This document shows, one piece after another, positions 10,154 to 22,689 of a DNA stretch of 64,000 nt. Location of the stretch: the NCBI RefSeq assembly GCF_009389715.1, contig NC_052401.1, positions 2,220,843 through 2,284,842 on the forward strand, written 5' to 3'. Origin of the DNA: Phoenix dactylifera. Taxonomy: Eukaryota; Streptophyta; Magnoliopsida; Arecales; Arecaceae. The translations under genes were made by a program, and so were the position numbers. How positions within the stretch are numbered: position 1 is the stretch's first letter; the number at the start of each line of letters is the position of its first letter. A model generated the notes under the pieces. The model had not been told where the DNA came from. It made no database searches and saw nothing but the letters and a program-made list of their open reading frames with translations.

Positions 10154-10650
10154 TTATGGCTGAGACAGATGATTCAAAAAAATCGAAAGACAACACATCT
10201 TAGAGCGCACGAGACAGCTCCCTCTTCCCGACCCACAAGGTATCTCAGAAATGGTTAGCCATGTATGAGGCCACCCAATCAGCAGCCCCGTTGGCCTTTC
10301 TGTATGCATGCATAGCCTAGAAGGCCACCTCGCCACAGCTCATAGCCCAGATGTCTCGAAGCAGGGGGTGGCACTTGCCCACACAATCTGTGCTCCGCTG
10401 AATCCAACCAGTGACCGTAGCCGAGTTACTCTCGAGTATTACAGCTCTAGCCTACAGTTCTTACCGAGCATAACCCAAGCCGTCCTCAGCTTAGCTTTCG
10501 AAGCCGAGGTGTTAAAAATCTGGCAACTGCCGGCCATTACCATCCTAAAATTCGGGCATCTGATTAAAAAGTATGTACCTCCCCTTCTACCATCGTCTAG
10601 CATGCATCCATCAAAATTGACCTCGAAAAAACTCGGAGGTGGGATTTCTT
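10154..10650 (-). pseudogene. LINE-type RNase H domain relic
   Basis: On the minus strand the sequence begins VNFDGCMLDDGRRGG, the first-strand motif with the catalytic Asp of plant non-LTR-retrotransposon RNase H domains. It ends around AYRKANGAADWVASYMANH, the typical C-terminal helix motif. Between them are two in-frame stops and at least one frameshift. RNase H in these elements removes RNA from RNA-DNA hybrids during insertion. No reverse transcriptase is visible next to it, so this is a 3' fragment of a LINE, or of a host gene derived from one. Confidence 0.7.
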
Positions 10651-13390
10651 AGGTGAAGAACACCGTACGCTTTTTTTCTGGTTTTTGATGCAACCATTTG
10701 ACTTCTTTTTATTTTTTGAGTATAAATGGGTAGCCTCACAAGTAACAACAGATAATAAGGAATAAAAAACCAGGGCGATCTGCGGACTACTGTGCAAAAG
10801 ATCGCCATTTTATCCCAAAATAAACACCAAAACCCTATGGATTTTTATCATATCCTCTGTTTTTCTTTTTAATCTGCATGTGGATTCCATAATCTATAGA
10901 AACAGTTTCGAGATTTTGAATCTTATGACACGAAGTTATTCCTATGTTCCAATGGAATGTGATGCACCACCGTCCGGCTCCATCCTAATATTTGGAATCA
11001 AGGCTATCTCAAGATGTATCCATCGGAATATTTGGGTGATGTACCCTATTCTGGTCCCCTGGGACGTCCTTGAATAGAACGCTTCTTTATAAAGCGTTGC
11101 AAGAGAAGTACAATTTCTTCCTTCTTTGGGGACCCAAAAAGGGCTTTCTTGGCGGCGCTGGAATGCACCGAAAAGAGGTCATATTTCGTCTCTTTCTAGC
11201 TAATCACATTTACTAACCATCTAATCAAACTTTATTAGATTTAGTAACTACCTAATCAAGCTTTATTAGATTTAGTAAATCAAACTTTATTAGATATACA
11301 GGATTAATATAAACTGCGTTCTAAAGTCCTAAAGGGGGTTTCACCCCGAAATTTTCCACATGAGCTATCTAGTCTCTCAAACTACCTTTATTCTTGTTTC
11401 AACCCTTTCAGATTGATAAGGATGCACAGAAAATTATCACCACATATGACATGATATGACCGAAAACTCAAAGAAAACTGTAAACCATGTAGCGTATTCC
11501 GCTTGAAAGCTCATTTATATTTCATTTCTAAAACATCATCATAGTTGAAAACTCATGTCACCTTCCGCTAGTACACAAGACATCACACACATCTAAACAA
11601 ATCCATGAGCTATACATAAAAAATTATATCTTACACCATGCGCACCGCATCCATGAGAAACAGTTCGAGTTCTATGGCAATGTGAGGAGGGCGATAATCT
11701 AAGACAAGCCGCATGGAGCCTGCAGGAACAAAAAAACTGGTTGGTGTAGAGATGGGTGATAAGATGCATATGGTATAAGATATAATTTTTCGCTGTATGG
11801 AAAGTTGAAGCATGCTGGACTTGGAGACTGTTGACCCTGCTCATTAGATTGGATTCCGTCTGATACTAAATAATAGAAAAGATTCGCATCATTAAGTGAA
11901 TGGGCCTCTCAAGCCATTCAGCATTAAAAAAAACTAAATTGAACCTATCTGTTCTTAAGTGAGATGGGTGGAGTGGATCCCTGGAAAAAAAAACAGCCTC
12001 ACGAATGCCATCAGCCATTGCTTAGGCATCATATCTGCCCAGGATAGCTTTAACTGAGTCTGAGTGGAGGAACCCGCCCAAGGTTTTCCATGCAACCATC
12101 GTCACGGGGCTTTTTGGGGCGTTTCAGTAACAGTCCAAATCGTGCGTTCGTGTGCTCCCTCCATGCGAGTCAAACCACCGAAACGCCTGGCCGCGGACCC
12201 TCCTCTCACCTTTTTCTGTAGCTTTTTGTAAAGGTAACCACGTGAATCACCGCACGAATTAGGATCTCTGAGCTGAGAACCACTCCGAGGTTTTAAAGTC
12301 TAGCTGGTAACATAGGTCCAACATCTTAGCATAGACCAATCCATGTATTAGGATATCTTGGTTTATTTGGATTCATTTTTATACTTGGATTCCATCTGCT
12401 GATTAGAAAAAGAAAAAAAAACATTGAACTTGAAGCAAATCACTCAAATTCGATGTATATATAGCCAACAATTATTAGCTTAGCAGGTTGGCACCCAGCC
12501 CTGAGCAAGAAGTGTTTCGGGTCGTACATCTAACTATCCAAACTCCAAAGGGTCAATCAAACTGGCAACGAACTAGCCAATTCTACATCATGTATGTGTA
12601 ACTTTGGATCATTGGTGTCCCTGGAGAGTTAGCAAGACATTGTCTATAAAGAAATAATATTGTGCATGTGATAACTTGATATACTCGAGGGAGGCAATAA
12701 ATGATAGCTCAAATATATATTTACTGCCAATCTTACCCATTTACCAAATGAATCAAAGATTCAAAACTGAACCCAATCTCTTAATTAAATAAGCACCAGT
12801 GCTTGACCTACATAATTGTTTAATAAATAGTTTGAAGTAGGTTAAATGATCTAAATAAATTATAAATAAATTATATAATTGTTTAATAGTTTAAATAGGC
12901 TAAATGGGTCATGACAGTTCTAACAATTATATAGGTCAAAAAAATAGGTGAAACAGCTCATGATCATAAATCTAGAGCTGATTCAATTAGTACAATCTAC
13001 TCGAGTTAGTTCATTTCTAATCTAAACCTATTTAACACAAAACGAGATTATAAATTGCCATCCTGAGATATAATATTTTTATTTGATATTTCTCCACCCT
13101 AACTAAAAATAGAAATAATATAGAATATATATCAGTCATGTTGTTGGAAGGGCTGTTTACATGTATTCCTTGGACCATATTTTTTCTAAGTTGATGTAAT
13201 TTTCAATTTTTGAAAAATCCAGTACCTCTACCAAGATTAAATAAAAATAATTTATATATGTGCAAAAATCTCTAATAAGTTGTGGTATTCATGCACGTCT
13301 ACTGCCGCATTTAATCGGTGAGTACCGATCTTTTGACCTGCCGTTTTGCTAGTTGTCCGATCGTGGATGATACTCGTACGCTTATTTTAT
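10651..13390. other. intergenic, no gene seen
   Basis: AT-rich with no convincing coding region. A short direct repeat of TAATCAAACTTTATTAGAT and variants occurs at 11220-11300. The last few hundred bases are the 5' flank of the hydrolase gene. Confidence 0.5.
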
Positions 13391-13400
13391 GTATATATAT
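13391..13400 (+). promoter_or_regulatory. TATA box of first alpha/beta hydrolase
   Basis: GTATATATAT lies about 110 bases before the chosen start codon, which leaves room for a leader of about 80 bases. No other TATA-like box is better placed. Confidence 0.55.
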
Positions 13401-13506
13401 CCCAGGGGAGGAACGGTTCTCTCCCTGCCTCTGTTGTGTCAATCGTGTAGTATTCCTCCTTCATCCCGTCGCTAAATCTGTGGGAGAAGGCCGAGAAGCG
13501 GAAGCC

Positions 13507-16500
13507 ATGGCGGTGGCCAATCGAAAGATCTCAGCGGCCGCTGCGAGGGCTCACACTCGAAGAAAGATCAAGTCTTCGTCCTCGTCTTCTATTCCTCTTG
13601 AAGGTGATTCCACGCCCCCCCCCCCCCCTCTCTCTCTCTCGCGTGATTTTGGTCGGCGATCGAGAAGACAGCGACTTTTTGAAATCTTTTGCCGCTGTGG
13701 GATTGATTCTCCTCTGTTTTCGGCGCAAAATGGTTTCTTTCTGCGTATCAGTAGTGATTCGTAGGCGATCTTTGTTATGTTACTGTGTTTTTATTGATTC
13801 TTCTTTGGTTTCTTTAGGTTCTTGATGGACTAATTTTGTGGAGATTCCGGGGATATTCGGGAAACCTTTTTTTTTTTCTTCTTTCTTTCTTGTATATCAG
13901 TTGGGTGCTTTCCAAAGAAAAAGGGCTGTTCTTGTTATAATATTTGTGACGTATTTTTCCTACTTTTATTTCGATTTTGGATGAATACTTTTCGTGCTAA
14001 ATTTCATTATTTTGAAATCGTTATGGATTTAGGATTTAGAACGTCGTCTCTGCTGTAATCTTTATTATTTTCTAGTGAAAAAACTATTTAGAAATTTGCA
14101 AATAGGACATGACCCCAAGCTCCAAGGAGATTGTGATATTACTATTCTTCACGAAAGCAGACGATCTGAAATAAAATGATTCTGCTGTGGAAAATAATTG
14201 TTACTATTCTAGCTGAATTTTTAATTATTTTTGTTACTATTAATATGTTTATTAGTATTCTGCGTTGCCCTGGTAACATAACATCATCCATCAGAAAGAT
14301 ACTGATTTTGCTATTGCAAATCTTATCTTCAACTATTTCTCACCCAGTTCCGTTGTTCCCTTCTCAAAGTATTAGTTCATGTGTTTCTCATAGTTTAGAT
14401 GGCTGGAATCTCCTTTTGATGGATAAAGGTAATCCAGAGGAGTGATGTGATTCAGGTTGCTTTACTTCATATATTTTTAAACAGTGGTATGAACTGACTT
14501 TCGGCGAGTATATTGATTAGGAAAGCCTTTGCCATCTCAGAATTGTTTCGTTTCCCTGCTTTCAGATGTGAGTTTCATGTTAAGTTGGCATTTTCAGGGA
14601 TGCTTAAAAAATTCTCAGTGGTTTTGTTGGCGGGTTTAATTGCGTGGACATATCGAGCAATTCAGCCTCCACCTCCTAGGATCTGTGGATCTCCAAATGG
14701 CCCTCCTGTTACATCATCTAGAATTACTCTCAAGGATGGAAGGCATTTGGCCTACTTGGAGTCTGGTGTCCCAAAGGAAAAGGCCAAATACAAGATTATT
14801 TACATTCACGGCTTTGACTCTTGCAGATATGATGTTCTTCCCGTATCCCCGGTATTCATTACTTTTAATCTGTTTTCTTTGTCCTGTTATTTTGGCTAGA
14901 TGTCTTTCTCTGTGGGCAGGTTTTTCTGACCCTGTAAATTTTCAGGAAGTGCTTGAAGAATTAGGGATCTATTTATTGTCATTTGACAGAGCTGGTTATG
15001 GAGAGAGTGATCCAAACCCAAAGAGGTCAGACAAAAGCACAGCTTTGGATATTGAAGAACTTGCCGATCAGTTGGAACTAGGATCCAGATTCCATGTTAT
15101 TGGATTTTCTATGGGAGGAGAGATTGTCTGGACCTGTCTGAAATACATTCCACATCGGTATGATTGGATAGTTTTCCTATTTGTACAAATATGCTCTCTC
15201 TCTCTTGTTAGTCATAGACCAAACACATTGAGATCATTTTCTACCGCATTACAATTTTGAAGCCAAGAGGCGCCTAATTTTTGAAAAGTTTGATGCATTA
15301 TTTTTCTAGTCAGCTACTACCTAATCGATAACTTACTACTATGTTGATAGTGGCAGTATATATATAGATATATGCCATCGCTCCACTGCTGTAATTACAT
15401 GTGAGTACATATGTTATTTATTGGATTTTTGGCATGTAGAAATCCTCAATGCTGATGTACTTTGAGTTAGTAACATAGCAGTGTCAAGATACTACAAATT
15501 TACAAGGACAAGTTGGAGGTGGCAATTCAAAATTTATTTGTCCTTGCTATAAAGGTCATAACTCAGCTGAGTTGCTTTTCTTAAAAAAAGAAAACCCAGC
15601 AAAGTTCGAAGCAAAGTTGACATCAGACTTGAATATTGATAGGAGAATAGGTGATTGAGGGTCCTTTTAAGAGTAGCGAAGAGTAAAAAGTGGAAGATGT
15701 TTTATTGGTGAGTACAGCATTCTAACTTGAAAGAAGTAACCTTTAATGAAAACTACTTTGAGATCATCTATGTGTAATCATCATAAGATCGTGCCAACAA
15801 AGGATTGGGAGCTGCTGATGTTAATTGGTGAACTTTTATCAGAGAAGGTTGATGAGTGAATGTTTGGAGATATGACCATATTAGCTCAATATGAGCTGTA
15901 CATGTTTTCCACTTTCTATAAGAATGTAAATCAGCCTCATACAAATTGCCCATATACTCCGACATAAGAGCTATCTTAAGGATCTCAGTTTACTTGTTTG
16001 CTCGTTCCATTTTTAAATTATGAAAGAAAGAAGCTTGTCTTTGACTGGTCTTCAGAATCTGCCTTGGATCGAACTTAGCATCCAGCATGGATAGGTGATC
16101 TCTCTTTTTAGATAATAAGTTATGCTTTGTCGAGACACTTCTCAAAAGGGCAGCCCAATGCACGATGCTCCCACCACTGTGGGGGTCCGGGGAGGGTCAG
16201 ATGTTTGCAGCCTTATCCCCGCATGCAGAGTGGCTACTTCTGTGTTTCGAACCTTAATTAAGTCACAATATAGCAACCTTACTGTTGTGCCAAGGCTCAA
16301 CCTCCTCTAAAATCAATAAAAGATAAGAATATGCTGGGTTATCTTTATCGTTCTAACCATTTAGCAGTATTCTATTATCTAAGCAAAACATGAATTTATT
16401 GTGGGCTTATTTAAGCTAGATGTATTCTTATTTCTTCACTCCACCTGATGCTGGTTTTTGAATGTGACAGGCTTTCTGGAGCAGCAATGCTTGCTCCTGT

Positions 16501-18037
16501 TTCCAATTACTGGTGGCACGGTTTTCCTCCCAATGTATCTAAAGAAGCTTACAACTGGCAACTTCCAAACGATAAATGGGCAGTTGCAGTTTCTCATTAT
16601 GCCCCTTGGTTGACATACTGGTGGAACACCCAAAAGTGGTTTCCTGCTTCAAGCGTTATTGCTCATCGTATTGATATTTTCTCTACCTCAGACAGAATGC
16701 TTTTACACAAGTTCGAAAGTAGAGAGCCTTATAAGGTATGAAAATTCTGAATGGATCTTCATCTGCATCCCAAGTTGTAAGGCACAACATATAAGCAATA
16801 TATTCATAGCTAACAACTACCATGCCTAGTGAAAAACAGAAAATCCATTTTTGAGAGTGTCGTCAAAAATTGGCTGATTGTACTGTGCTCATGCTATGAT
16901 CTCTCTTTTTCAAACACTTTATTTCTTGTGGGAACAAAAGAAAATAACAGGTAGCAAACTGGTAGTCTTTATGTATTTTCGTTGTTTGTTTATGGGTTCT
17001 TGTTACTTAATATCACTTTTGTTAGGTGGAAATTGGATTCCTTTCATGACCTTATGCATTTTCCTTTTTGTTATCAACAATTCAACATTCATCAAATTTT
17101 GCTAGCCTTCTCTGAAATGACCTCTTGCATTATGAAATAACAACCTGTTATCTGAATATTACACAATGCATAAAACCGTATTATGACTTTGAATGATCAT
17201 ATGTTCAATCAGAGTCCGGGTTTTGATTGGTGGCTTGCATGTCCAAAAAAATACACTGGACGTGGAGAAGCTTTTGCTTATATTTACCGATGGCTGTTTC
17301 ATTTTGAAGATGCTTTTTTTTCTTATTTCTCAAAATCTAAGAATGGACCGAGCGAGGAAAGAAATGCATGTATTCACGACGAAGATGTTCTGTTTATGTT
17401 TTTAACAAGAGTGCTGCTGTGTTTACCCAAGAATGTCCCTGGAATGTGTGTGAACTGGGTTTTCGGTGCATCATGGGGGGTTAGGGTGTTTATCTGGTGC
17501 CCAAGTGCCAATTTTGCCCATGTTTGCGGCCTTTTTGGGGACCTTTCAGGGGAAAAATATCATTTCTACGTTCATTCAAGCACATGGATTTTGTCTATTT
17601 TGCATGTAAATGGTTCTTCTTAGTGAATTTAGTGGTTCCTTATATTATGCATGTACATGATTTTCCTTTTATCTGTGATGCCATGGAAACTGTGTAAGCA
17701 AGATATTGAACCATGGATTTATTGTGTTTGAAACTGACAGGCACAGATAAGGCAACAAGGAGAATTCGAGTCTCTCCATCGTGATATGATGGTTGGCTTT
17801 GGGAGCTGGGAATTTAGCCCTTTGGATCTTGGCAATCCATTTCCAAATAATGAAGGCTCGGTTCACTTGTGGCACGGTGCCGAGGACTTAATCGTGCCGG
17901 TGTCAATGTCTCGCTTTATCTGCCAAAGGCTGCCCTGGGTTCGATACCATGAACTTCCAGAGTCTGGTCACATGTTCCCAGTAGCAGATGGCATGGCTGA
18001 TGCTATTGTCAAGACTCTTGTGCTTGGAGATCAGTAG
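13507..18037 (+). CDS. alpha/beta hydrolase fold protein (membrane-anchored), gene 1
   Basis: Five coding exons with GT-AG borders join in frame: 13507-13603, 14598-14851, 14946-15157, 16471-16735 and 17741-18037 (TAG), giving 374 residues. Residues 1-33 are basic and Ser-rich, about 38-54 form one hydrophobic helix, and the hydrolase fold follows. The HG oxyanion motif is at 103-104. The nucleophile elbow GFSMGG has Ser172, and the triad is likely completed by Asp325 (AEDLIVPV) and His353 (ESGHMF). Substrate is unknown; plant relatives are annotated only as serine hydrolases. The start ATG has a good context (GCCATGG) and the exon-1 frame continues into exon 2. Intron 3 holds an Au-type SINE. 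The gene downstream is a paralog with the same intron positions, so this is a tandem duplication. Confidence 0.9.
16144..16309 (-). mobile_element. Au-type SINE in intron 3 of hydrolase gene 1
   Basis: On the minus strand the element starts with a tRNA-like head (TGAGCCTTGGCACAACAG, resembling an A box) followed by GGTTCGAAAC (B box). It continues with TAAGGCTGC and CTCCCCGGACCCCC and ends GGGCTGCCCTTTT. This order of blocks is that of the Au SINE family of flowering plants. It is too diverged to be a recent copy. Confidence 0.75.
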
Positions 18038-19789
18038 CTCTTCTTCCTTTGTTTTTCTTTTACAGCAGATAATAAGAGGTTCAGAAGTTTTTGTTCAGTT
18101 GTAACCGACTCTGTTCAAGACCTTATCTTGTACTCTGCATTTTAATCCCGCTTGTGGGAGGGGAGATAAGATCTGATTCACAGAGGGAGGAGTGGCTTTT
18201 TAAGTTCCAATTTCGCTCCTAGCAATTCAAGGACCGGCCCCGGTTTTATAACTTCAGTTGAATATTGAGGGTAGCATATATTTTTGGTGTCTAATTGCAT
18301 CCGTCTCTGTGTGTGTGTGTGTGTGTTGAGAGACTCAAAACCTCTCACCTAATTGCGTAAAGGTGCACCGGTAAACCAATGCGTATTTACTATGCTGGGT
18401 TTTGATTACCGTGTTTCTCTTAGGACTTTCTGGTCAGAAGTATACTGTTTGATGGATGTGATCTAGATGGCAAGGTCGAAGCAAACGCCGTTTTGGACCC
18501 CAAAAAATTTTTAAGGACTGATCTTGTGATCGTTGACGAGGCAATTCCTTTTCCTGGCCCAGGCCCACACTCGGCCCATGGTTAAGATGGCATGGTGCGG
18601 CCCTGAAGCTGGTTCAGGATTGCAGGTCCAAGGTGGATAGATATTCTTGGGCCGGCCTGGTATGAATTAGGGCTCAGGTTGCTTTATATTGATTAATGAT
18701 ATGGTGTGCGCGCCTCAGGTTCTTCTTCAACCTCCGACCCAGCTTTACGTAGTTTGGTATACAGAGTCTCCCCCTTTGCCTTGGGCTGCCGTAGAACAGT
18801 TTTTCGGAGAACGCTTGTTTCTCACAGCTGATGATTACTTGCACACCAACATGTAGCCTGGAGCCTCTCCAAAGTCGTGCTCACTCATGGAATAGGTTCA
18901 TTGAAGACAATTTGAAGTCTGACCATGTTAACGACCTTTTTTCCTAGCATTGGTTTATCTGCATGTCGTTATACCTGGACGAGAACTGCAATAAGATTAA
19001 AGAATTGAACAAAAAAAAGGGGGGGATAGGACAGTAGCTTTTGCATCCGCATTAGAAAGAAGCTGCAAGGCTTGTCGGCTAAACAAGAAGCTACAATACC
19101 TATTCAGAAGAATGATCTTACAACGCCATGACAAACAATAAGAGCGAGATGGTGGGACGAGGTAGCGGCAGGTAGCAGGCAGAGGCTAGTCCCTCGTTGG
19201 GGGGAAAAAAAGGAAAAAGGAAAAAACAATCAAAAGGTACCCGCCGTCTTATAGGAATTGCCAAGTTGCAGAACTGAACTTTCTTTTTCTTTTTTTGAGA
19301 AGATTCATTAGCTTCGGCACGTCATGAGCTTTGTAGTTTAGTATTTATATCCTGTTCAAAGCGAGCCTTCATTAACAATTTCCATTCACTGACCACATGC
19401 GTCCAGGAATGCTAGCTCCACTCAGCACATCGTGAGAAAATTGCAGCCAATAAGGTCTGGAACAGGTGTCCAGCACTCCATATTTGACCCATCCAGATAG
19501 CCGCCCTGTGTATTCCAACACAACTAAACCCTTTTTAACATTTTCCCTGTAAGAATCCTCTGAAAGTATTCAGACTTCAGGCTTACAGAGCGAGAAGCAA
19601 CTCACCAAGGTCCGGACTCCGGAGAAGCAAGCTCCTCAGGTGCATGGTCTCTGCCTTTCAGTTCCATACCCTGAAAGCAAGATTCTAATAGTAATACCAC
19701 ATGAATATGGGGATATTTGTTTGTTGATTATTATTTTTTCCACTGAGATGAAAATAATTTATTGACTATGGGAATTCATCTTAGCAGCA
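18038..19789. other. spacer between the two hydrolase genes
   Basis: Contains the 3' UTR of gene 1 (AATAA-like signal near 18068), a (TG)n microsatellite at 18308-18326, and the upstream region of gene 2. By comparison with gene 1, the acceptor CTTAGCAG just before the gene 2 ATG suggests that a non-coding leader exon lies upstream, perhaps ending near 19638 (CTCAGGTGCATGG). No other gene is visible. Confidence 0.5.
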
Positions 19790-21508
19790 ATGCTTATGAG
19801 AGCAGCAGCAGTCCTGCTAATAGTAGTAGCAGGCTGGGCCTTCCAGGCAATCCAGCCTCCCCGTCCAAAAATTTGCGGCTCTCCAGGCGGCCCTCCGATC
19901 ACCTCTCCCAGAATTCAACTCAGAGACGGCAGGCATCTGGCATACAAAGAGGTGGGAAGCACCAAGGAGAAGGCCAACTACAAAATCATCGTCGTCCACG
20001 GCTTGGATGGTTCTAAAGATTTCACTCTACCTGCATCCCAGGTTACATGGAGTAAGACTTGTAGTCTTACAGCAGAAGTTAATTTTGGACTTGGCGTCTA
20101 GGACCAGGACCGAGGCCTGATCAAGTTCATGGCTTGTGGTTTCAGGAACTGGTGGATGAGTTGGGGATATACTTTCTGTCGTATGACAGAGCAGGGTATG
20201 GGGAGAGTGACCCGAACCCAAGGCGGACGGTGAAGAGCGAAGCCATGGACATTCAGGAGCTCGCCGACCAGCTGGAGATCGGGCCAAAGTTCTACTTAAT
20301 TGGAGCCTCCATGGGGGGTTATGCTGCCTGGAGCTGTCTGAACTACATACCCCACAGGCAAGACTGATCATGGTCTATGTTCCTTTAGCGCAGTCATGTT
20401 TTCAGAAAACCTGCAAAACAATTGCAGACAAGTTTATACGTTCTTCCAAATTTAGTTGAACAGTGTCACTAGAAGTTTCCAAATATCTGACAAAATAAAG
20501 AGAAGAAAAATATATTACATCTCTAAACCATTTATGTTTCTGGGGAAATTTCTCGACACTAACAGGTTAGCGGGAGCAGCCCTTGTCGTGCCCATCATCA
20601 ACTACTGGTGGCCTTCATTCCCTGCCAATCTGACAAGGCAGGTCTACAAGAATATGCTGGTGCAGGACCAAAGGACACTCTGGATTGCACATCATATTCC
20701 TTCCCTGTTATACGCATGGATGACTCAAAAATGGCTCCCCACATCTGCTGTTATTGAGAGGGACCCGAGAATTTACAGTGATCAAGATAAAGAAATTCTC
20801 CAGAAGATGGCAGAGTCCAATGTGGTAACCTTCTTTTCCTTGCAAAACGACCAGACACGCTCTACTTCTCATTCTTCCATTCTCATTTATTTAACACCAA
20901 TACATAAATAAAATGAAACCATGACAGCTCTCATGATACTTGCAAAAGATGGCTATCCATTAGATAACGTGAATACCACAAAGAGGTTAATTGGATCCGA
21001 GCTTTCACCAGACTCCTGATTCAAAATCATCCAACGCAAATCCAGGCCTCTTTATGCAGTTGTCGCACTGGCTTCATTTCACATAGCCAAATTACAAAAT
21101 TAGTTCTACTTCAATTTTATACTTCAGCGGGGGCAAACCCCTAGCTTCTTCTAAATATTCAGGTAAACTCCTGTGAATGACTCACGATGGCGCAACTTCA
21201 TTCTGTTCCAGTTCCAGGATAAGGCAAGACAACAAGGTGTTTTTGAGTCTCTTCATCGAGACCTAATAGTTGCTTACAGCAACTGGGAGTTTGACCCAAT
21301 GACCATGAGCAACCCATTCCCCCATGATGAAGGCACTGTTCATATCTGGCAAGGCTATAAAGATGGGCTGATCCCAGTGGAGCTACAACGCTACGTTGCA
21401 CAGAAGCTTCCTTGGATACGGTATCATGAGATTCCTGAAGGCGGGCATCTGTTTTTACTGATTGATGGTTGGAGTGACACCATCCTCAAGGCACTTCTAC
21501 TTGGATAG
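19790..21508 (+). CDS. alpha/beta hydrolase fold protein, gene 2 (tandem paralog)
   Basis: Four coding exons, 19790-20041, 20146-20357, 20566-20824 and 21218-21508 (TAG), give 337 residues. They correspond to exons 2-5 of the upstream paralog; the 212-base second exon has exactly the same length as exon 3 there. An N-terminal hydrophobic segment (about residues 4-20) is followed by the same IQPP(R/P)PKICGSP linker. Catalytic residues are Ser139 (GASMGG), Asp290 (YKDGLIPV) and His318 (EGGHLF), so the enzyme looks intact. The basic, Ser-rich N-terminus of gene 1 is missing, so localisation may differ. The second intron has a GC donor. Gene 1 and gene 2 diverge clearly, so the duplication is not recent. 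A retrotransposon begins 22 bases after the stop codon, inside the 3' UTR. Confidence 0.88.
20358..20565 (+). other. GC-AG intron in hydrolase gene 2
   Basis: The exon ends CCCCACAG and the intron begins GCAAGA, matching the AG|GCAAG consensus of the rare plant GC-AG introns. It ends CTAACAG. The paralog has an ordinary GT donor at the same position, and only this splice keeps the frame and the conserved YIPHR-LxGAA junction. Confidence 0.85.
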
Positions 21509-21525
21509 GAGACCAGTATTATATA

Positions 21526-21530
21526 AAGCT
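21526..21530. repeat. target-site duplication of the gene-capturing LTR element (left)
   Basis: AAGCT here is repeated exactly at 24935-24939, directly outside the two LTRs. Confidence 0.85.
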
Positions 21531-21945
21531 TGGTGCAGACACTAGTGCCAGGTCACCCATCACTCGGATCTACGGTCGCCGCAGAAGGATAGTCCATCCA
21601 GTTTGATTTTATTTTGGAGTGATTTTATGTTATTTGGGCTTATTAAGGTATTTTGTTATTTGACAGCCTGTAGGGCCTATTTGGGTAGTTCGTTATTTTG
21701 AAGGTCTTTTGTGAGACTAGTTTCTTTTTAGGGGTCTTTTGCATTTTCTCGGTCTTATAAATATGTTGGACCGTACATCGTTTAGACTTATGCTATGAAT
21801 AAAGATTTGTGATTCTCTTCTTTTAGCCTTGGTGTGAAGCCTTGAGCTAGAGCAAGATGCGAAGCCTAGTTTTCTCCCTCTCTTCTTCCTCTTCTCTCCT
21901 TCCTCTTCTCTCTTTCTCCCTCTTTTCTCCTGCTGTCCGGCATCA
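21531..21945 (+). repeat. 5' LTR of gene-capturing element
   Basis: Starts TGGTGCAG and ends GGCATCA. It contains a TATA box (CTTATAAATATG, about 21757) and a polyadenylation-like AATAAAG near 21799, followed by a long pyrimidine run. Confidence 0.88.
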
Positions 21946-21949
21946 GTAT

Positions 21950-21961
21950 TGGTATCAGAGC
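21950..21961 (+). other. primer binding site (initiator Met tRNA)
   Basis: TGGTATCAGAGC lies four bases after the 5' LTR, the usual plant initiator-tRNA primer site. Confidence 0.9.
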
Positions 21962-22689
21962 AAGGCAACAAAACCCTTTTCTTTTCTTTTTCTGGGTTGT
22001 TGTGAGCCAGGCTACGGGAAAGAAACCCCTTTCTTCCCGTGCCTTCCTGTCCCGTGGGGTTTCATCTTGCGGTGGCTCCCAAGGGGAAAGCCCATGAGAC
22101 GATCCCCCCTCCACGCGCATCTGATGCCTCCAATACCGTCGCGAGGTCCCCCGCCGGGAGCACCAACCGCGTGCCCCGCGATCCGACAAAGAGGACCTCC
22201 TCGAGCCACCAGCCAACTGTGGCCGTGCCCAAGCAAGGAGGAGAGGACACGCTCGGCTCCGCCCATATTCTCGTCGCCAACCGCCACGCTCTATTGCATC
22301 CCGGCGTCACCGTCCACGGCCTGATCCCTAGTCGCTGCTCTGCCGTACCCCGCTTCCACGCATTCTCGTGCATCCTCGGTTGCCGATCTCATCCAAATCC
22401 GAGGAGAGGAGCATCGCTGCCCTCCACGCTCCATCGCCTGGCCGTTACCGCGTTCCACGTGACACGTCACCGCGGAAACAGATAACAACCTGCAACCCAC
22501 CCCTCCCCCCCCCACCTCACGAAGGAGCCGGCAACCAGTAACAGGTTATCGGACTGGTTGTGCCCATTAACCCAAATCCATTCGGAAAAGAAGGAAGCGC
22601 ACGTGACCCGTAAGTCACGCATGTGCCATCCCTTCATCGTTTCCCCCTTTCCCTTCTTCCTCCATGTTCTTCCTGACACCCTCGGAGGA
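21962..22689 (+). other. element leader and possible gag remnant
   Basis: Around 22070 a frame reads VAPKGKAHETIPPP, similar in style to the start of chromovirus gag proteins but with GTG in place of ATG. No gag core follows. The last 130 bases before 22690 may be captured 5' UTR of the PDS5 source transcript. Confidence 0.4.

Noticed and set aside
16225..16305. A tRNA gene suggested by the B-box-like GGTTCGAAAC on the minus strand
   Set aside because: No acceptor stem or full cloverleaf can be formed. The flanks match an Au-type SINE.
17183..17623. A 146-codon frame inside intron 4 of hydrolase gene 1
   Set aside because: It resembles no protein, lacks splice sites that fit the gene, and the paralog has nothing comparable.
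22012..22515. Overlapping frames on both strands between the 5' LTR and the PDS5 ORF
   Set aside because: GC-rich leader with no recognisable domain beyond a possible gag start. The frames conflict and none continues.
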